DNA from: Myxococcota bacterium
GTDB lineage: Bacteria; Myxococcota_A; UBA9160; UBA6930
Assembly: GCA_028277885.1 (NCBI GenBank)
Contig: JANQFK010000079.1
Location: 62,001-126,000, forward strand
Direction: 5' to 3'
DNA length: 64,000 bases
Below are positions 45,016 through 53,267 of the stretch, one piece after another. Numbering within the stretch: position 1 is the first letter of the stretch; each line of letters starts with the position of its first letter. The translations under genes and the position numbers were made by a program. The notes under the pieces were generated by a model that was given only the letters and a program-made list of their open reading frames with translations, was not told where the DNA came from and ran no database searches.

Positions 45016-45039
45016 GGCATACCTCCCGATTCGCCGGGC

Positions 45040-47418
45040 TCACGCCTCTGCGGACGTCGCCCCGCTGTCCTGCTGACCCACGATGATGATGATCGTCTCC
45101 GCCGGGCTGGTCGGATGGAAGTAGACCTCGAGCCGGAAATTCCCGAGCTGCACCTCCGACGGTGGATTGTTCTCGGCATCGCACTTCACGGTGATCACGT
45201 CTTCCGGTGCGTCGGAGCCGAAGGCGCCCTGGCGCCAGAGCCCCAGGAGGAAGGGCGTGACCACGTTCAGACGCACACGACGACGAAGCTCCTCGGTGTT
45301 CGGCTCCTGCTGAACGAAGCGCAGCCCTTCGCGAAGCGAGACCTTCACGAAGTTGAAGAGACGCCTCACGTTGACGAAGAGCCAGCGACTGTCCGTACTC
45401 AGGGTTCGCGACGCGTCGATCACGATGCCCGACCCGGGGATGGCCCGGATTCCGTTCACGCTCCCGTTCTTGACGAGGTCGGTGTGGTCCGTGTCGGTCA
45501 TGTCGAACTCGACGCCCAGGGCGTTGCGCAGGCGGGCTTCGTCACCCGCCGGCGCCTTCCACACCCCGCGTGAGTCGCTGATGCGGGCGAGGGCGCCGGC
45601 GACGTGACCCACCGGCGGAATCCAGACCATGGGGTTCGAGGCGAGGTCGTCCAGTGGGTTGACGACGCGGATCCAGGGCGCATAGAGCGCGCCGTAGACC
45701 TTGCGGGCGCGGAAGGCGCTCGCGTAGTCCATCGTCCCCTGTCGGTCGTAGCCTCGCGGCGCGGTGCCGATGAACATCGCGTCGCCCCGCGACTCGCAGT
45801 AGGCGAGGCACGCGGCGGTGACCGCAGGAGCCGTCGAATCCGGACACACGAGGAGCTGGATGTCGACGGGATCGAAGGCGTACAGCCCGGACCGGCGGCT
45901 CGGGTCGCCGATGTAGTCCGTCGGGACGGGGGTCGAACCGTCGTCGCCGCCGGTCGTCGATCCGAGGCCGAAACGACCCTCGACGGGCACGTCGAGTCCG
46001 GGGCCCGCGGCGCTCGCCTGGTCGCTGGCCACCACGAAGCGAGAGCCGCTTCGGGGGTCGTTCAGCACGGCCTCCACGTAGTGGTCGAGGCCGGACTCCA
46101 TGGTGAGGGACTCGAATCGCTCGAGCTCGACGCCCTCCCGGAGGACGGCGAGATCGAACTCGGCGGATACGACCCGGGCCGCCATGGGCGCGATGGCCGC
46201 TACGGTGCCGCCGGTCCAGGTGACGATCCTCTCGGCCTCGAAGACGGAGTCGAGGGCCCGGCTCTCGCGCGCCCCGGCCACCGGCGTGGTGCCGGCCAGA
46301 CCCAGGTCCCCCGTGGCGTCGGGCCCGGCGGCCGCGGGTGCCGCGACGGCGATGGAGGAGCCCGCGCCATGGCGGTTCGAGAGAAGAACGAGGCGCTCGT
46401 CGTCGTCGACGGCCGCCGTGAAGCCCTGCGCCTGCCGGTTGATCGCCGCGACCACCTCGCCGGGTGTCGCTGCGCCGATTCCGCCGACGAAATCGGCGTC
46501 TGCGAACAGGATCGGCACCGGTCCGGCCCCATCGGGATCCACGTCGATCCCCGAGCCGTCGGTGAAGGCCGCCGCCATGGCGCTGCCGGCCACGACGTGT
46601 CCCCGCGTTTCCAGGGCGATCGCCGAGCCGGGTACCAGACCGCCGACGTTGCTCAGCACCGCCTGGGTCGCGCCCGCGACCAGACCGGCGTCGCTGCTGC
46701 TCCCGCCGAGACCGAGGCCCGCGGCCGCGGAACCCGCCGTCTCCAGTCGGGAGCCGGCTCCGGAGACGCTGCGGACCAGCATCAGGGTCCGGCTGGCCGT
46801 CACCACCGCACGAAGCTCCGCGGTGGATCGGTTGACGACGTCGGCCACCTCGCTCGCCGAGGCCTCGCCGATGTCGGCGAAGTCGCCCGCCGAGAAGGCG
46901 ATGCTGACGGTGGTCGGCGTCGAGCCTCGAGCGATGGTCACGTCGAGCTGATCGCCGTCCGCGAGGCCGTAGGGCTCGGCGGTCGAGCTCTCCACCGAGG
47001 CGGGGAGCGCGGCGGCAGCCCGCGGGTGGCTCTCCACCACCACGTCCAGCTCGTCGGCCCACTCGCCCGGCTCTTCGCGCCCCTGGCGGCCCGCGGTCAG
47101 CTCGAGGGTGTTCGCCCCGGTGCCGTCCACGAGCATCACGGCGGCGGCGCTCGCGTCGGCGGCGGCGACGCGGACGACCCAGGCCTCGCTGCCGCCGTTG
47201 CCGAAGAAGCCCCGTACCGCATGGGCACCGAAGGCATCGTCCGCGTAGCCGCCGAAGTGCTCGCGGAAGCCCCCGAAATCCCGGACGAGGACGGGTCGGT
47301 TGGGCACGCCGCGTCGGCTGCGCAGAAGGAACCCGGTCACCGACGTGGGAGCGGCAACGATCGAAGGGGACGCAAGCCCGTCGACCTCGACCACGTTGAG
47401 CCCGATGTTGAACGCCAT
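45040..47418 (-). CDS. contractile tail sheath protein with two inserted modules
   Basis: A 792-residue sheath subunit. The N-terminus (GLNVVEVDGLASPSIVAAPTS) and C-terminus (RRLFNFVKVSLREGLRFVQQ, then LGLWRQGAFG, and the PAETIIIIVGQQ strand) align with the neighbouring 607-residue sheath and with Afp2-4. The extra 185 residues hold two hook-IN-like modules near residues 145-250 and 300-380 (VVAAINRQAQGFTAAVDDD), probably facing the particle surface. A 13-base gap follows the first sheath. Confidence 0.9.
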   Translation of the reverse strand: MAFNIGLNVVEVDGLASPSIVAAPTSVTGFLLRSRRGVPNRPVLVRDFGGFREHFGGYADDAFGAHAVRGFFGNGGSEAWVVRVAAADASAAAVMLVDGTGANTLELTAGRQGREEPGEWADELDVVVESHPRAAAALPASVESSTAEPYGLADGDQLDVTIARGSTPTTVSIAFSAGDFADIGEASASEVADVVNRSTAELRAVVTASRTLMLVRSVSGAGSRLETAGSAAAGLGLGGSSSDAGLVAGATQAVLSNVGGLVPGSAIALETRGHVVAGSAMAAAFTDGSGIDVDPDGAGPVPILFADADFVGGIGAATPGEVVAAINRQAQGFTAAVDDDERLVLLSNRHGAGSSIAVAAPAAAGPDATGDLGLAGTTPVAGARESRALDSVFEAERIVTWTGGTVAAIAPMAARVVSAEFDLAVLREGVELERFESLTMESGLDHYVEAVLNDPRSGSRFVVASDQASAAGPGLDVPVEGRFGLGSTTGGDDGSTPVPTDYIGDPSRRSGLYAFDPVDIQLLVCPDSTAPAVTAACLAYCESRGDAMFIGTAPRGYDRQGTMDYASAFRARKVYGALYAPWIRVVNPLDDLASNPMVWIPPVGHVAGALARISDSRGVWKAPAGDEARLRNALGVEFDMTDTDHTDLVKNGSVNGIRAIPGSGIVIDASRTLSTDSRWLFVNVRRLFNFVKVSLREGLRFVQQEPNTEELRRRVRLNVVTPFLLGLWRQGAFGSDAPEDVITVKCDAENNPPSEVQLGNFRLEVYFHPTSPAETIIIIVGQQDSGATSAEA

Positions 47419-47431
47419 GGACGCCTCCTCC

Positions 47432-49255
47432 TCAGCCTTCGCTCGCGGTCGCGCCGCTGGGTTGCTGCCCGACGGTGATCAAGATCGTCTCCGCGGGCCG
47501 GGCGGGGTAGAAGTAGACCTCGATCTTGAACCTGCCCAGGGAGACCTGGTCCGGAGGATTGTTCTCGGGACCGCACACGATGGTGAAGACGTCGTCGGCC
47601 GGGTCGGAACCGAACGCACCCTGGCGCCAGAGGCCGAGCAGGAAGGGGCGCACGACGTTCAGTCGCACGGCCTTCCGGAGATCCTCGGTGTGGGGTTCCT
47701 GTCGGACGAACCGCAGCCCGTCACGGAGAGAGCTCTTCACGAAATTGAAGAGGAGGCGCACGTTGACGAACCACCAGCGCGTGTCGGAGCTGAGGGTTCG
47801 GGAGGCCGCCACGATGATCCCCGCGCCCGGCGAGCGCCGGACTCCGTTGACCAGGCCGTTGCGGACCAGGTCGGTGTGCTGGGCGTCGGTGAAGTCCGCC
47901 GCGACGCCGAGGGACCCGCGCACCCGCGCCGCGGTGCCCGCCGGAGCCTTGTGGATGCCGCGTGCCCTTTCGGTCCTCGCGTAGACGCCCATCACGTGGC
48001 CCTCGACCGGCACGAACCGGACGGGTGCGGGCCCGGTCCCCGCCGGGTCCCCCACCCGGATCCAGGGCGCGTAGAGTGCGCCGAAGACCTTCCTGCCGTG
48101 GAACGTCGCCGCGTAGCCCTTCACGGTGTTCACGTAGTCGCTCTCGAGCTCGCTGTAGTCACCCGCCGAAGTCGGCGTCACGCCCGCCGGCGCACCGCGG
48201 TCCGGAGCGGAGCCGACGAACATGCAGTCTCCCCGCACGCTGCTCTCGCAGTAGTCGAGGGCGTGCCTGACGATCTGCTCTCGCGCCCCGGGGACCGTGG
48301 GGAATGCGTGGGCGTCGGGAACCCCGAGGAGCTGGACGCGGTGGGTGTCGAAGCCGTGGAGGCCCTGCTGGAAGTTGGCCGGCGTAGGCGCGACTTCGGT
48401 CCCGGATTGCAGGGGTACGCTCGAGGCCACCACCGGCAGGCGAACGCCGATGGGCGCCGCTCCCCCCAGGACCGTCGCGGTGACGTAGCGCGACCCGGTC
48501 TGCTCGTGATTGATCCGGGAGACGGCGTAGTCGGGCGACTCCGACTCCATCGCCAGGTGGCGCCACTCCTCCACGGTCTCGAAGTCGGCCGAGGCTCGCG
48601 GCTGGTAGCGGACGACGATCCGGAACTCGGCGGTCGTGACCTGCGTGGTAGCGCCGAGGCCGGGGACGATCGGGGCCGCGGAGTCCCACTCGATGCGCCC
48701 CGGGCCGGCGTGGACGCGGGTCACGAGGCGGTAGAACGTCGTCCCGCCGTCCACGAAGCGGACCACGGAGCCTTCGCGGATCCCGTCCAGGGAGGACAGC
48801 CGAGCCTCGGTGGCGTTGGGAGGCGCCGCGACCGACAGGCCGGTTCGCGCCCGCGGATCGTCGCGCACGTCGAGTCGGAGCCTCGTTCCCCAGGGCCCCG
48901 GATCCGGCTCGCCACGTTGACCCGCCTCGATCCTCAGGGTGGGAGCAGCCGTCGGCTGGCGGTCGTCGAGGTCCGCCCGGGCGGAGGTGCTCCCGGCGCC
49001 GACCACTCGCACCACGTAGGCTTCGCGCCCACCGTTCCGGAAGAAGCCGTCGATCGCGTAGCCCAGGAAGCCGTCGGCCCGGATGCGCCCGAAGCGTGCG
49101 AGGAACTGCGCCGTACTGGAGACGCGCTGGGCGCGTCCCGGGACGCCGCGCTCCGTGAGGCCCGCGAACGCCCCCACGGACGTCGGAGCCCGTTCGAGTG
49201 CGGGGCTGGCGAGGCCGTCGACCTCGAGGACGTTCACACCAACGTTCAGTGCCAT
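47432..49255 (-). CDS. contractile tail sheath protein
   Basis: A 607-residue sheath subunit. The N-terminus (GVNVLEVDGLASPALERAPTSVGAF) is the strand exchanged between subunits. The C-terminal domain has KVFGALYAPWIRVGDP, RLLFNFVKSSLRDGLRFVRQEP and ETILITVGQQPSG. The ATG at 49255 is preceded by GAGGAG. It lacks the inserted modules of the second sheath, so the two may form different segments or mix along the tail. Confidence 0.91.
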   Translation of the reverse strand: MALNVGVNVLEVDGLASPALERAPTSVGAFAGLTERGVPGRAQRVSSTAQFLARFGRIRADGFLGYAIDGFFRNGGREAYVVRVVGAGSTSARADLDDRQPTAAPTLRIEAGQRGEPDPGPWGTRLRLDVRDDPRARTGLSVAAPPNATEARLSSLDGIREGSVVRFVDGGTTFYRLVTRVHAGPGRIEWDSAAPIVPGLGATTQVTTAEFRIVVRYQPRASADFETVEEWRHLAMESESPDYAVSRINHEQTGSRYVTATVLGGAAPIGVRLPVVASSVPLQSGTEVAPTPANFQQGLHGFDTHRVQLLGVPDAHAFPTVPGAREQIVRHALDYCESSVRGDCMFVGSAPDRGAPAGVTPTSAGDYSELESDYVNTVKGYAATFHGRKVFGALYAPWIRVGDPAGTGPAPVRFVPVEGHVMGVYARTERARGIHKAPAGTAARVRGSLGVAADFTDAQHTDLVRNGLVNGVRRSPGAGIIVAASRTLSSDTRWWFVNVRLLFNFVKSSLRDGLRFVRQEPHTEDLRKAVRLNVVRPFLLGLWRQGAFGSDPADDVFTIVCGPENNPPDQVSLGRFKIEVYFYPARPAETILITVGQQPSGATASEG

Positions 49256-49283
49256 GATCGGTACTCCTCGTCCTGCACGCAGT

Positions 49284-50123
49284 TCACGTGGTCGTCCCGC
49301 GCACGAGGCGCACGGCGCCCCGCTCCTTGAGCCGCTGGAGCGACGAGGCACCCGCCTCGCCCGCCGAGAGTGGGACGGATCCCCGGCTCGCGAGGGTCAC
49401 CGTGCGGAGCCCGAGGTCGACCTGGATGGGACCACCGGAGGCGTTCACGAGCAGCAGTGCCGGTGAGCCCGCACCGCACACGACCCTTGCCGGCTGCTCG
49501 GAGTACGGATCGTCGAGGGCCGCAGAGCCCAGGAAGCCCAGGACGCGTGCGGCGTCCCGCCTGCCATTGCCCTCGCGGCCCGGCTGGACCTCGATCCGGG
49601 ATCCCGGACCGGCCTTCTTCGAGGCCAGCACGACCCGGCCGTCACGGGTCACCGCAGCGACACCCTTCGCCTTGGCATCGAAGGAGTGCGCCACGTCGCG
49701 AGCGCTCAGGCTCCCCTTCGGGAAACGGATCCGACGCTTGGTCTTGTCCACGACGACCACCAGCTCGGCACCGGGGGGCATGGCGAACGGCTCGGCATGG
49801 GAGCCGACGACCCGCGCGGCGCGCATCCCCGACCCCGGGAACCGCCGGGACGACCCGGAGATGCCGAGGGCGCGGGCAGCACTCGAGGCAGGCGCGATCG
49901 TGAGGGACGCGTTCCCACCGCGGACCGAGGACTCGATCACGAGACGGCCGTCCTCCTCCGAGGCCTCGAGACCATCCGTGCGCTCGATCACCGCGGCGAG
50001 CTCGGCGGTCGTCGCCCGTCGGATGTCCTTGAAGTCGGACGCCACGAACACGATGGTCCTCCAGGGACCGTCGTTCACGCTGATCTCGAGGGTGTCTCCG
50101 TGGTCGAGGGCGTAGGTGCTCAT
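49284..50123 (-). CDS. CIS-locus protein made of two hook-IN-like modules
   Basis: A 279-residue protein with two copies of the module also found in the second sheath and the gpI-like protein. Copy 1 lies at residues 5-95 (TIVFVASDFKDIRRATTAEL) and copy 2 at 105-200 (EPFAMPPGAELVVVV, then RIRFPKGSLSARDVAHSF). A small beta-rich C-terminal domain follows. It starts by an ATGA overlap with the upstream gene and ends 28 bases before the first sheath. A sheath- or tail-decorating protein is the best guess. Confidence 0.68.
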   Translation of the reverse strand: MSTYALDHGDTLEISVNDGPWRTIVFVASDFKDIRRATTAELAAVIERTDGLEASEEDGRLVIESSVRGGNASLTIAPASSAARALGISGSSRRFPGSGMRAARVVGSHAEPFAMPPGAELVVVVDKTKRRIRFPKGSLSARDVAHSFDAKAKGVAAVTRDGRVVLASKKAGPGSRIEVQPGREGNGRRDAARVLGFLGSAALDDPYSEQPARVVCGAGSPALLLVNASGGPIQVDLGLRTVTLASRGSVPLSAGEAGASSLQRLKERGAVRLVRGTTT

Positions 50124-51361
50124 AGGTCCAGGACGATCGCCTCCCGATCGGTAGGCTGGTCGAGGTGGCCGGCCTCGATATCGGCCCGATCCGGAAAGTT
50201 CACCTGGCGACGGGGCTCGGTCTCGATCCGCGTGCCGATGCGCACGTAGACGGGGGCGTTCACTCCCGGGGCCCGGTCCTCCAGGACCGGCGGAGGCAGG
50301 ATCCAGACCGGTGACGGCGATCCGCAGATGCGGATCGAGCGCTCCAGGGAGAGCTCCCGGAGGATCGCCTCGTGAAGCACGAGCTGCTGGCTGCGCTCGG
50401 GCGCTCGCGTGAGGATCTGGTAGTCCGACGCGAGCGCGCGCGCCGCGGCGCGAACGCTGCAAACGGTCGTCGGCCCGACCCGGCGGAAGCTGTCCCGCTG
50501 GGTGATTCCCGAAGAGCGCCCGAGATCCTCCCGGGCATCGAGATGGGTGGCCACGATGGCGGGCGTCACCGTCGGCAGCGGCGTCGGTGGGGAATCCACG
50601 AGGACGGGAACCAGAACACTGAGCGTTGCGGTCCCGGGCGTGAGCGGCCCGGGAAGCGGCGTCGCGAGCTGGAGGGTGGTGCGGCCGGCGCCCGCGTCGT
50701 GGCTGACGCCGACGACGTCGATCTCGTCGCCGCCGGGGTGGATGCGGATGCGGTTGCCGGGGTGGAACCCGAGGTTGATCGCCACGGTCACCGAGGAGCC
50801 ACTCGACGGCTGGGCGACCGCCACGTCGGTGAGACCCGGGATCGTGGCCAGCCGTTCGAGCTGCCGGACCAGGGCCGCCTCGGCATCGGCGAGGGGCTCG
50901 TCTCGCACGGCCAGCAGCTCGTCGATGTGGCAGGAGAAGGGGGAGTCGGTGAGGCTGCGGAAGTCGAAGCTCTGCACCTGGCTCCTGGCCTCGGCGACGA
51001 TCCCAACCCGCCGGTGTTCCCATCGCCCGGATCGGTTCACGGGGACGAGCCAGCGATGCTCCACCGCCGACCCGCTGGTCTGGTCCACGAAGCCGAAGTC
51101 CAGGAAGAAGGGACTCCGAGCGGTCCCCGCCGCGGCCCGGTCGGCGCGGATCCAGAAGCGGAGCTCGTCGTACGGGCTCAGGTCGACGGGGCTGGCCGGG
51201 ACGTGGGCGACGGCGACTCCCGTCGTGCCGTCCTGCCCCACCAGCTGGTTGCTGGTTCCGCCGGGCTCCGCCGCGACGCTGGCATCCGCGGCGACCTGGA
51301 TCAGCGTTGCGTCCGACGAGCTCCAGACCGAATCCATGTCGTGCAGCAGCAGGTGACCCAT
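50120..51361 (-). CDS. large CIS-locus protein with N-terminal beta-sandwich, possibly tail-terminator related
   Basis: A 413-residue protein. The N-terminal half resembles a jelly-roll carbohydrate-binding type fold (LSPYDELRFWIRADR, HRWLVPVNRSGRWEHRRVGI). A small beta domain follows (GFHPGNRIRIHPGGDEIDVVG). The last 110 residues (DYQILTRAPERSQQLVLHEAILREL, later VWILPPPVLED) recall in layout the Pvc16/DUF4255 or tail-terminator domain, but this is weak. It is the second gene of the operon, 33 bases after the DUF3467 gene. Confidence 0.6.
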   Translation of the reverse strand: MGHLLLHDMDSVWSSSDATLIQVAADASVAAEPGGTSNQLVGQDGTTGVAVAHVPASPVDLSPYDELRFWIRADRAAAGTARSPFFLDFGFVDQTSGSAVEHRWLVPVNRSGRWEHRRVGIVAEARSQVQSFDFRSLTDSPFSCHIDELLAVRDEPLADAEAALVRQLERLATIPGLTDVAVAQPSSGSSVTVAINLGFHPGNRIRIHPGGDEIDVVGVSHDAGAGRTTLQLATPLPGPLTPGTATLSVLVPVLVDSPPTPLPTVTPAIVATHLDAREDLGRSSGITQRDSFRRVGPTTVCSVRAAARALASDYQILTRAPERSQQLVLHEAILRELSLERSIRICGSPSPVWILPPPVLEDRAPGVNAPVYVRIGTRIETEPRRQVNFPDRADIEAGHLDQPTDREAIVLDL

Positions 51362-51394
51362 CGAATCACTTCCGTTCCGGGAGACCCCGGGGAC

Positions 51395-51637
51395 TCACTC
51401 CTCGTCCGTGTCGGGAATGGGACCGAAGAACCGCTCGTACTCGCCGATGGACTCCTGAAGGACGGTCAGGATCGCCCTCGCGTAGCCCGGCCCCGTGATG
51501 ATGCGGGTGTGGAAGTCCACGTCGTCTCCGTCGGGCTCCGCCCGTCCGAAGTCCACGACGAACTCGAAACGCGTGTGTCCCACCTTGCAGCAGTTGGCGT
51601 ACCTCCCGGGAGTTCCCCGGCTCGCCGCGCTGCTCAT
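51395..51637 (-). CDS. DUF3467-family small protein, first gene of the CIS operon
   Basis: About 80 residues. RYANCCKVGHTRFEFVVDFGRAE and RIITGPGYARAILTVLQESIGEYERFFG match the DUF3467 family, short proteins of unknown role. The chosen ATG at 51637 is the nearest start to the conserved part; an in-frame ATG at 51688 is possible and neither has a strong ribosome-binding site. It lies about 87 bases below a perfect sigma-54 promoter and so is the first product of the operon. Confidence 0.68.
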   Translation of the reverse strand: MSSAASRGTPGRYANCCKVGHTRFEFVVDFGRAEPDGDDVDFHTRIITGPGYARAILTVLQESIGEYERFFGPIPDTDEE

Positions 51638-51723
51638 CGAGCAGCGACCCGTCCCGCAGGGAATCGTCCGAGGACCCCGATGAGGCATGCCGTGCGACGC
51701 CCGGCGAGCATGTCGGTCCCGAG

Positions 51724-51739
51724 AGCAACCTTCGTGCCA
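51724..51739 (-). promoter_or_regulatory. sigma-54 (-24/-12) promoter driving the CIS operon
   Basis: Read on the minus strand the site is TGGCACGAAGGTTGCT, an exact match to the sigma-54 consensus TGGCACG-N4-TTGCW. Transcription would start near 51712 and run left through DUF3467 and the tail genes. The gene next to it on the right encodes a sigma-54 activator, which is the expected partner. Confidence 0.85.
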
Positions 51740-51833
51740 TGGCGTCGGCGTCGGTACCGGGCTGGCGCAAGTCGTCGCGCTTGCTCGACTCCGTGGCTTC
51801 GGGCACCTCCCGCCAGGTCCGCGCCGGCGTGGC

Positions 51834-51900
51834 TGTGACACGACGGGTTACGGAATGCGCGCGCCCGGGACGTCACCGGGCGTGTCACCCGGGTGTCACA
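51834..51900 (-). promoter_or_regulatory. candidate activator-binding sites (GTGTCAC repeats) upstream of the sigma-54 promoter
   Basis: TGTGACAC at 51834-51841 is the exact inverted partner of GTGTCACA at 51893-51900. Another GTGTCAC lies at 51882-51888, 11 bases (one helical turn) from the last, and a CGTCACC at 51871. They lie roughly 95-175 bases upstream of the promoter, the normal distance for enhancer sites of sigma-54 activators. Confidence 0.55.
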
Positions 51901-51914
51901 GGAGACGGGAGCCG

Positions 51915-53267
51915 TTACACGCCCGGCTCTCCGGGAGTCTCCCTCCGCGGCTTGCCCTCCCGGACGATGTGGTACTTCGCCACCTTTCGATAGACCGTCA
52001 TCCGGGAGCAGTTCAGCCTGCGGGCCGCCCGGGTCATGTTCCAGTTGGTCTCGACGAGGGCCGCGAGAAGCTGGCTACGATCCACGCTCCCCGCGGCTCG
52101 ACCGGGCGGTCGCGCGCTTCCCATGTCCCTCTGCAGGTCCGCGAGCTGGATCCGACCGCGCTCCACGTTGGCGAAGGCGGCCTCGATCGTGTTCTTGAGC
52201 TCGCGCACGTTCCCGGCCCACGGGCGTTGGAGGAGGCTCTCGAGCGCCTCGGGCGAGATCCCGTCGACCTCCCGCTGGAAGCGACGGTTGAACGTCCGGA
52301 TGAAGTGCCTGCACAGGTCCGGGATGTCGTCCTTGCGCTCGCGCAGCGGAGGAAGCTCGAGGCGGATCACGTTCAGCCGGTAGTAGAGATCGGGGCGGAA
52401 GCTACCCGCGTCGAGAGCGACCTGGAGATCGCGGTTGGTGGCGGCGATCAGTCGCAGGTCGAGGTCGATCGTGGCACTGCCACCGACCCGCTGGATCTGC
52501 CGGCTCTCCAGCGCCCGTAGGATCTTGGCCTGGGCGTCGAGCTTCATGTCCCCGACCTCGTCGAGGAAGAGGGTCCCGCCGGAGGCGAGCGAGAGCTTCC
52601 CCGCCCGGGAGCTCGTCGCACCGGTGAAGGCCCCCCGCTCGTGCCCGAAGAACTCGCTCTCGACGAGCTGATCTGGGACGGCGGCACAGTTGACGCACAC
52701 GAACGCCTTCCCCCTTCGACGACTCGCTTCGTGGATCAGGCGGGCGAGCAACTCCTTGCCGGTGCCGGTCTCGCCGACGATGAGAACGCTGCTGTCCGTC
52801 GCGGCTACGCGACGCGCGTAGTCGATGAGGGAGCGCACCCGACGGCTCGAACCGATCATCCGATCGGTGCCGGAGCCGACCGGGGCGACGTCCGAGGCCG
52901 AGTGCCGGGGGACACAGCGGCGCAAGGCGTCGAGAATCGTCTGCGCCTGAAGATCCCCCTTCAGGTAGTCGTTCGCGCCGGCTCTGACGGCCGCGATGGC
53001 CAGGGCCTCGGAGCTGCGCTCGGGCACGACGATCAGGGGGAGCTCCGGACGGGACGCTCGCAGGTCGGAGACCGCCGACAGGTCGCTCACCTGGCACGGC
53101 GCCGCGACGACGGCAGCGAAGGTGTCCACGTCACGGCCGGTTCGGGCATCGGCCACGCTTCGCTCGACGACGGCGAACTCGTCGCTGGCGAGCATGCGGG
53201 CGACACGCTCCCGGCCACGCATGGAGCCGACGACGAGGATCCGCTGTACACCGGTTCCGCCAGCCAA
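51915..53267 (-). CDS. sigma-54-dependent NtrC-type transcriptional activator
   Basis: About 450 residues. An N-terminal receiver-like domain (8-115) keeps the late lysine (DYLKG) but lacks an acidic phosphorylation site where the AAVVAAPCQV strand should end in Asp. A full AAA+ sigma-54 interaction domain follows, with Walker A GETGTGKE (165-172), GAFTGA (212-217), GGTLFLDEVGDM and AATNRDL. A Fis-type HTH is at the end (NMTRAARRLNCSRMTVYRKVAKY). The start appears to be TTG at 53267 and is uncertain. The gene abuts the CIS promoter and surely controls it. Confidence 0.9.
   Translation of the reverse strand: MAGGTGVQRILVVGSMRGRERVARMLASDEFAVVERSVADARTGRDVDTFAAVVAAPCQVSDLSAVSDLRASRPELPLIVVPERSSEALAIAAVRAGANDYLKGDLQAQTILDALRRCVPRHSASDVAPVGSGTDRMIGSSRRVRSLIDYARRVAATDSSVLIVGETGTGKELLARLIHEASRRRGKAFVCVNCAAVPDQLVESEFFGHERGAFTGATSSRAGKLSLASGGTLFLDEVGDMKLDAQAKILRALESRQIQRVGGSATIDLDLRLIAATNRDLQVALDAGSFRPDLYYRLNVIRLELPPLRERKDDIPDLCRHFIRTFNRRFQREVDGISPEALESLLQRPWAGNVRELKNTIEAAFANVERGRIQLADLQRDMGSARPPGRAAGSVDRSQLLAALVETNWNMTRAARRLNCSRMTVYRKVAKYHIVREGKPRRETPGEPGV

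Noticed and set aside
27193..53267. Intact myophage prophage
   Set aside because: No capsid, portal, terminase, integrase, lysis or replication gene is present, and DUF6519, CIS tube protein and duplicated sheaths point to an injection system.
27193..53267. Type VI secretion system
   Set aside because: No TssJLM membrane complex, TssB/TssC pair, Hcp or ClpV is present; sheath, gpJ and gpI proteins are of the Afp/phage-tail type.
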